Part shown: positions 58,220 to 64,000 of the stretch, in pieces | How positions within the stretch are numbered: position 1 is the first letter of the stretch | Layout: the number at the start of each line of letters is the position of its first letter | Assembly: GCA_951640195.1 (NCBI GenBank) | Contig: OX621165.1 | Location: 2,356,001-2,420,000 of the forward strand | Source of the DNA: Porpolomopsis calyptriformis | Lineage: Eukaryota > Basidiomycota > Agaricomycetes > Agaricales > Hygrophoraceae | Length of the DNA stretch: 64,000 nucleotides | Direction: 5' to 3' | Position numbers and translations under genes: made by a program | The notes under the pieces: model-generated | Database searches by the model: none | Seen by the model: the letters and a program-made list of their open reading frames with translations, nothing else | Told to the model about the DNA's origin: nothing

Positions 58220-59002
58220 ATGGCTCCCTCAGCAATCTATACACCCTCTGAAGTCTTTACTGTCAATTCCAACCGACTTTCCTGGTCTCCGGCGACTGTC
58301 TTAAATACCAATCCCTCGTCGTGCTTAGGTGAAACCAGTCATATCGAATGTCCCCATCACTCGTTTGCACGACCCATTCATTCTGGTCTTTAGCCACAAT
58401 ATTAATTCATTCATCTATTCATCTTGTTCTATCGGAAACAGATTACAAAACGCTATTACCGACCATCTCAGACTCCCTGACCGAGGCCTAATCTGCCCTC
58501 TCGCCACTTGGAACGCTGCACCTTCACAGCTTACCGACGAGGCTATTGAGGTCCCTCTCACTATACCTCACAGTTGCAGGTTTCACCATATACCACCGTC
58601 GTCGCCCAAAGTCAAGCCCACTTCGTAAACAACTTAAAACCTCCCAGGAACAGCGCAGCAGCAATTCCGCTCCTGAGACGTCCCACAGACCAGGACCGCA
58701 AGCCGTCCAAGAAGTCTCTGTGGACGCTGAGCTCTCCGTCAACACCCTTGGCTGATTTTAAATTATTTCTGACAGCAGTGGACCACCAGTGTCGCATCCC
58801 AACATGTGGCCCAGTTAGCTCAGGAAGTGCAACGGCTGGCAGACCAGACAAGTTGGATGAAGAGGAGGCAAAGGTCGTCGCACCAGATGGCGGCGAAGGG
58901 GGGAGTTTAATGGAGTTAGCGGTGTTGGACATGAGGAGGCTTGTGATGGCCGAAGACTTCGTCAAAGGCAGCGAACAGTTGTGGGAGCTGTTATCTCGGT
59001 GA
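58220..59002 (+). CDS. Possible small spliced gene, product unknown
   Basis: A candidate first exon starts at the ATG at 58220 (MAPSAIYTPSEVFTVNSN) and could end at a GTGAAA donor at 58329. Further open frames follow at about 58450-58580 (CPLATWNAAPSQLTDEA) and 58740-58900, one with a helical look (VAQLAQEVQRLADQ). I could not join them into one frame, so exon limits are not given and the call is tentative. Confidence 0.3.
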
Positions 59003-59396
59003 TGCGTTTCGGTGCGGGAGCTGTTATTGCATAGGTGAGTTCCTTTGCGTGATATCCGTGCTGTTCGCAGGATTCATCACCACATACCAGGTCTTCCTGC
59101 ATTCAGACCTCGGAAGGTCCGGGGAGAGGCATGGACGACATTTAATGCAGCCCTGAGTGTCGTACGAACTATCCCCATCGCAAGCTACTTGTCTCGACAT
59201 GCATTATTAACTACGTCCAGACTCATCCATGTACCTTCTATCTAGTTCGTGATCGTAGTCCTGTTGCAACACACCCAACAAAACGCTGACAATCTCACCT
59301 GATATTTTCCTCGTAGGTTGATAGATTACATGTAACGAAGCAGGTACCTTCTACCAAGTGTCAATCAATATCCGAGGTTGTGCGAGATCCACCCAA
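59003..59396. other. Spacer between convergent genes
   Basis: 394 bp without coding signal. The monooxygenase gene ends at 59397. Confidence 0.4.
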
Positions 59397-61680
59397 CTAA
59401 TTTAAGAATCCGAGGTTCCATACGGCAGCGGTGTTCAAGTGATAGAGGGTAGCAAGCGAAACCGCAAGAAAGCACACCATGACCGACTTCACAATAGCAC
59501 TCTCTTTTCTCTCTTTTTGAAATCTTTCAGCACCTACGCTAATGAAATGGTCCCAACACGGCTTGCGCATCTTCCACCAAAATAACACCAGTGATCCAGG
59601 GAATATCGAGGTATTTTTGCCAGTATTGTTCCATTGGTAGCGTGAATGACAGTCATTCCAGACGGAGGCACTCAACCGCTCTTGAACCCATTTGTTGTAG
59701 TCATCTGTAGCTGCGTCTGTAACCTCGAAAGACTTTGCTTTCCCGTTGATGATGGGCTGTACTATCTGCAAGATGTATTGGACCTGTTATGGTGGTTGAA
59801 AAAGGATCCGACAAGAGCCGTGATTAGTCGTGCGACCTACCTGGACTTCCATCATAAAGATAATAGAAGAGTGGGCACCCGTTGAAGTATTAGGACCTGC
59901 GATATATCCGTTCAAGTAAGGTTAGCAACGAGCTGCAGATGGACAAACCATAGAGCCTGAATAGGTTCGGGAATCCGGGCATTAGAGTCCCAAGATACGC
60001 CCTTGGACCATTCATGTTAAAGTCTCCGATGGTGATGCCTCGCCGACCCTTGACACTCATGTACTCCGGAGACAGCTATGTTTCCGTTAATGCCAGATAT
60101 AATGCAGCTAATAGTTTAACTCAAGGTAAAACGCACCTCCCTGTAACCCGTACTCAAAATGATTACGTCCAAAGGTATGATTTCCCCAGCTTTCGTTTGG
60201 ATGCCATTCTCGACAATTTTGTCTACGCCGTCCCAGTTCATGTCAACATTGGGACGATGTAAGGACTGGAGGTAAGAGTCGTCAAAGACTAGGCGTCGGC
60301 ACCCAGGAGCTTGTCGTCACATCAGATATTCTTCAAGCGGCGTAATGGTAAAATACGTACTGAAACTCGGGATAAGCCACTTATGATATTTTTGCGGTGC
60401 AGTGGCTTTCATGTACTCGACCAGTTCCTTCGACCCGGTACAATAGAGTCAAGACACATGGCGCCAACCTAAGTATCTATCACCATGCTAACCTTATGAA
60501 ACTTTGCGAGTAAACGAGTGTTGGTTTTCCAGTAAACCATGGACTTGAGGTCACCCTGACGAAATTCACATTGACCAATCAATCCCACCGTTGACAAAGT
60601 TAATACATACAGACAACATGAGGGCGTTCCTGTATATGCGCATAACCAGTGGTACATATGCAAAGATCAGTTTTAGTGACGCGTGATACTTGTGGTTTTT
60701 CTGGAAGGGCAAGAATTAATCGGAAGCATGAAAAAGTCAGGATATGGGTGCTTACACGTGGAAGGTACCACTGTGGAGTCTTACAAAAGTTTATCACTTC
60801 GACGGAGGGATGTTGGGAGATCTGGGGGATAAACTGCGAGCTTCGGAGGAACAGCGAAGTCAGACTTGGATTGGATAGAATCTCTTTATAGCTCACGCTG
60901 AACACCCGTTCCCAATAACGCCCACACGCTTACTCTTCAAATCCACGTCATGCCTCCACTGCGCCGAATGCCACAAAGAACCCTTGAAATCTTCTTTCCT
61001 ACCAAGATTGCTAGGAAAATCCGGGCTCATTAGCTTCCCGATCGCCCAGATTACGATTTCCGCGTCTGTTTTCGTCTCTTCTCCCGTGATGGAGTTCTTC
61101 AATGTGATGCGATGTAGGTTGGCATCGCTGTCCCACTCCGTGCGTATGACGGCAGTGTTAAGAATGGAATGACACGCCAGAGAGTGTCTTTGGTAGATAT
61201 CGTGCCAGTATGCTTGGATCTCGGGTTGTTGAGCATAATGTGTGGACCAGTTTGGGTTGAGTTCGCTTGAGAGTGAGTAGTAGTGACTCGGGACATCGCA
61301 CCCGGAACCCTAAGGACAAATAGTGAGAGCGGTTAAGAGCTGCTCAGAATGGTGAAACTGACAGGGTAAGCGCTATTCTATGGCGAATGCCATTCAGATA
61401 AACGACTCAGAAAACTTCGGAGACTTACTCGCCAAATACCTCCGGGAGCTGGGCCTTTCTCGTAAATCTGTGATTGCTTGGATATCATCTGCTTGACACT
61501 GATGCTTCTGAAGCATACCGTAAAATTGTGATAATGGAGTTGCTTCAAGATAGCGACAGCGGTTAAGATACCTCCCAACCTGAAAAGGAACAATCATTTT
61601 CCATCGCTCAACGCAAGATGAGATAGAACTCACCCTCCTCCTACAATGACGATCCTCGGCTTTTCAGTCACATCCTTCAT
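59397..61680 (-). CDS. Baeyer-Villiger-type flavin monooxygenase
   Basis: Thirteen exons: 61680-61634, 61579-61519, 61467-61429, 61377-61363, 61309-60897, 60840-60756, 60700-60611, 60555-60493, 60427-60361, 60309-60137, 60075-59949, 59896-59841 and 59783-59397, 540 residues. It has an FAD-binding GGGLGG near the N-terminus, then EKGPAPGGIWR and the class B signature FKGSLWHSAQW (FxGxxxHxxxW), an NADPH-site GNGCSA, STGY near residue 350, and PGFPNLF. Such enzymes use NADPH and O2 to insert oxygen into ketones or hydroxylate amines; the substrate is unknown. A hydrophobic segment near the C-terminus (SVMVCFLAVSLATLY) may anchor it. Exon 4 is a 15-nt micro-exon that supplies the conserved YP before GSGCDVPSH. 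All phases agree. Confidence 0.9.
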
Positions 61681-62740
61681 ATTTCTGTCTCGGTGTATGA
61701 TATTCAACGGAAAATAACTCACATTCTATGGCATCCTCTATCGTCCAATGAGCTTCAGCCCAACCGCATACAGTTAAGGCTGCACTACAAATCGGTCCAC
61801 CCAGTGTGCCTTTCACTGCAGTGATGGTGACTTCCTCAATAAGAACAGATGGTAAGTTCTGGATAGAAAAGGCCTGTCAAGGGAGTATTCGGGACAATTA
61901 TTTGACGCACATTTTGACTGTCACGGCCTTATATTTAGCGGATTCGGCGTAGCCGCTTCACGCATCGTCCGGGGAGCAATCGCGAAAGTATACAAGCTCT
62001 AAAGACTCGTTTGCAGCTTGCAAGACACGAGCCCCTTCACGTCTGTCTAACCCGCCGTTCTCCCACCAGCGAATCCTCCACGGACACAAATACCGCCTGC
62101 AAGTACTTCAAGTCCGCGTCTTGACACACGATTTCGTTCACGTCCTATTCTCTGAAAAGCCTCGCATAATACCAGCTTTGGAAGAACTAGGCATCAGCGT
62201 ACAGAAAGACCCGACTACCTGGCTCGGACAAGAATAAATGGTCAAGCACAATGTCTGCCCGCGGGAGATTCTCATGCGCCATACTTGAAGCTCTTGACGC
62301 AATCGCTAAAAAGGGTGGTAACCGACGATAGTCACGTCCGAAGAATACCGCAGGTATTAGAGTGCCTCGACATCTCGATGACGCCTAGATGACAGGCGTT
62401 AATATTTTGTACATGGGCCGTCCAGATTTTCGCACAGGTGAGGTCCGCTAGCCCGAATCGCAAACGTCACCCACTGATATAGCGCTTCGCTGAGATGAAC
62501 CTCGATATTCCACAGGGGTACCATGAAAAACATGGCTCCTCACTGCCATAAAACTCTATGGTGTAAGCGCCTCGGGGACCTTAATGCCCCAAACTAAGGC
62601 GCATTTATCGAACTAATCACGTCTCCTGACCCCAGCCAGGCTAGCACCAACCAGTCCCTTGCCTATATAAAGGGTTTGACCATGCAGGATTTGAACAACC
62701 CTCACGGATTACCCCATTGTCCTGCGATATCCTCGGCAAA
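61681..62740. other. Divergent intergenic region with a TATA box
   Basis: Contains an ATG-less open frame at about 61950-62237 that reads FVHVLFSEKPRIIPALEEL in part and ends WLGQE; it may be a relic. The right end holds a promoter for the membrane protein gene. Confidence 0.4.
62664..62671 (+). promoter_or_regulatory. TATA box of the 62.7-kb gene
   Basis: TATATAAA 77 bp before the ATG at 62741 predicts a transcript start near 62694 and a leader of about 47 nt. Confidence 0.55.
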
Positions 62741-64000
62741 ATGTCTCACAGGTACAATCCCCCTCTCGCGAGGAGATTTTTGTTGTTTTCTGTCGTCAGC
62801 CTCTTCATCCTGACAGTGAGTATCTCTTCTCACTCGCCACAAGATCCATTTGGAAAGCTGACGGTGAAGGTAATCATACTGTTTGATAAACCATTTTGGA
62901 AGAAATTGATCCAGGATCCTTCCGTGAGTGGATATCATCAATCCAGTTTTGATTGGCCCATAGCTTAATTTATGGTGTACTTCAGAGTTACAATGAACTG
63001 CCCGGGGAACTCACCGACAACAGCCGTGGGATTTCTCATCAGGTAACGGATGGTTCTAAGGACATTGTCATTGAGATGGACCTGGAAAGGATGTCACCGG
63101 TCAATGTATATACTATTATTCTCTATGGGTAAATTTTATCTAACCGAGATAATTGATATAGACTGAAATTCACCAAATTGCACGGATCGCTGTCACAAGA
63201 ACGGAACGTCTTCCTGCAACCCGAACAATTATAAAGCGAGACTTCACACCAACGATTACCGCACAACTTATTCCTTCTGGACTTCCAAGACCCTGGCCTC
63301 TGGGCGTCTTGAGTGTTTCGGTTTCTATAATCTCGTCCATAAACTCACTCCGGAGATCGGGTCCACCATCTGGAGTGACGTATTTTTGGTGGAGTTTTAC
63401 CATTCTCCGTGCTGCCTTCTCGGGTATCACTGCCATCGTTCAACTCTTGGACCACACCGAGCCTGCAAAGATAACATCATCTGATGGTTGCATCGCCATG
63501 TTTGCTGCTGTCACCGCCGTTATACTATCATCCGCCTTCTGGGCTCGTACGGCACTATTGCCATCTCAGCGTCGGACTTGCAGACTCTTTTTTGCCCTGA
63601 GTGCCTTCGCAATGTTTTTTGGCTACATACCCCTAGCAGTTCAGGTGGTTCGACGCTGGACATCACCTGTGCCCACTTTCTCTTTCAACAACACGCAGTG
63701 CATAGTATCCGATGACATTTCCTGTTCCACCTTTACCACCATACCTGGATGTCATGCACCTATTGTGGATAACAAAGGGACAACGCTGAATGCTGTTGAT
63801 GATGATGTTCGTTTTATCCTTATGATGTGTGTTGCATTCTACTGCCTGATTGGTGGATGGATTGCCGTTACTTCAGCTGCTGGAGTGATGAAAAGCTACG
63901 AACCAGATCTGTGAGTCAGCAACACCCCTTTTTCACAGAGGCTAATCTCTTACCTTCACCTCAGTGATATCGCTGACCCCCGGATTATTAACCTGAGCAT
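62741..64000 (+). CDS. Membrane protein with signal-like N-terminus, cut by window end
   Basis: Exons 62741-62869, 62986-63105, 63162-63910 and 63965 to the edge. The N-terminus has a hydrophobic stretch (FLLFSVVSLFILTVSI) that is a signal peptide or first span. A polar region follows, then about five spans between 63290 and 63890 (for example FWWSFTILRAAFSGI, MCVAFYCLIGGWIAV). A loop with three cysteines lies between the last two spans. The final intron, GTGAGT to CTCAG, keeps frame into the last visible codons. Intron 1 (116 bp) may hide a small exon. Family and role are unknown. Confidence 0.65.

Noticed and set aside
59397..64000. Secondary-metabolite cluster around the monooxygenase
   Set aside because: No synthase, transporter or regulator lies next to it; neighbours are VPS36 and an unknown membrane protein.
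1..64000. CRISPR array, bacterial operons or rRNA genes
   Set aside because: No regularly spaced repeats, no Shine-Dalgarno pattern, pervasive spliceosomal introns, and no rRNA signature.

Overview
The window reads as nuclear DNA of a basidiomycete fungus, most likely an agaricomycete. Genes are split by many introns of about 45-65 bp with GT-AG ends, intergenic gaps are short, both strands are used, and the recognisable proteins are fungal (fused PabA-PabB, Pfa4-type DHHC transferase, Vta1, Vps36, Tti1, RSC-type double bromodomain protein, NB-ARC/TPR protein). I cannot name the genus. Gene models were built by hand from splice signals, reading phase and remembered family motifs; no alignment was run.

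Left arm (1-12.7 kb): an accessory region with at least six minus-strand copies of a small single-pass membrane protein family. Most copies carry cytoplasmic PPxY motifs and a shared segment FWKSKKGAF just before the membrane span. The array is broken by a short element with terminal inverted repeats, which was itself split by a Ty3/gypsy chromovirus at 1967-8547. The retrotransposon has 325-bp LTRs, a 5-bp target duplication GAGAT, a self-priming primer site, a gag damaged by stop codons, an almost intact pol with an integrase chromodomain, and an extra ORF after pol whose N-terminus repeats nine residues of the histone H3 tail around lysine 9.

12.7-21 kb: two truncated importin-13/Kap122-like genes with matching exon lengths bracket a tandem pair of F-box genes that share the same four-exon plan.

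21-64 kb: mostly conserved single-copy genes. VTA1 (ESCRT-III/Vps4 regulator) and an arrestin-like gene lie head-to-tail on the minus strand, followed by a GNAT acetyltransferase and a Cys-rich protein. ABZ1 (aminodeoxychorismate synthase) and TTI1 diverge from a 166-bp gap. Then come an NB-ARC/TPR NLR, a PEHE-domain chromatin protein, a PFA4-like palmitoyltransferase, a hypothetical multi-exon gene, a multi-pass membrane protein, a double-bromodomain RSC subunit, VPS36 (ESCRT-II), a 13-exon Baeyer-Villiger-type monooxygenase and a second multi-pass membrane protein cut by the right edge.

Common threads are membrane protein sorting (VPS36, VTA1, arrestin, PPxY proteins) and chromatin (bromodomains, PEHE, the chromovirus with its H3-like ORF). 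I read these as coincidence of position rather than one operon-like system. The most unusual element is the H3-mimic ORF inside the chromodomain retrotransposon.
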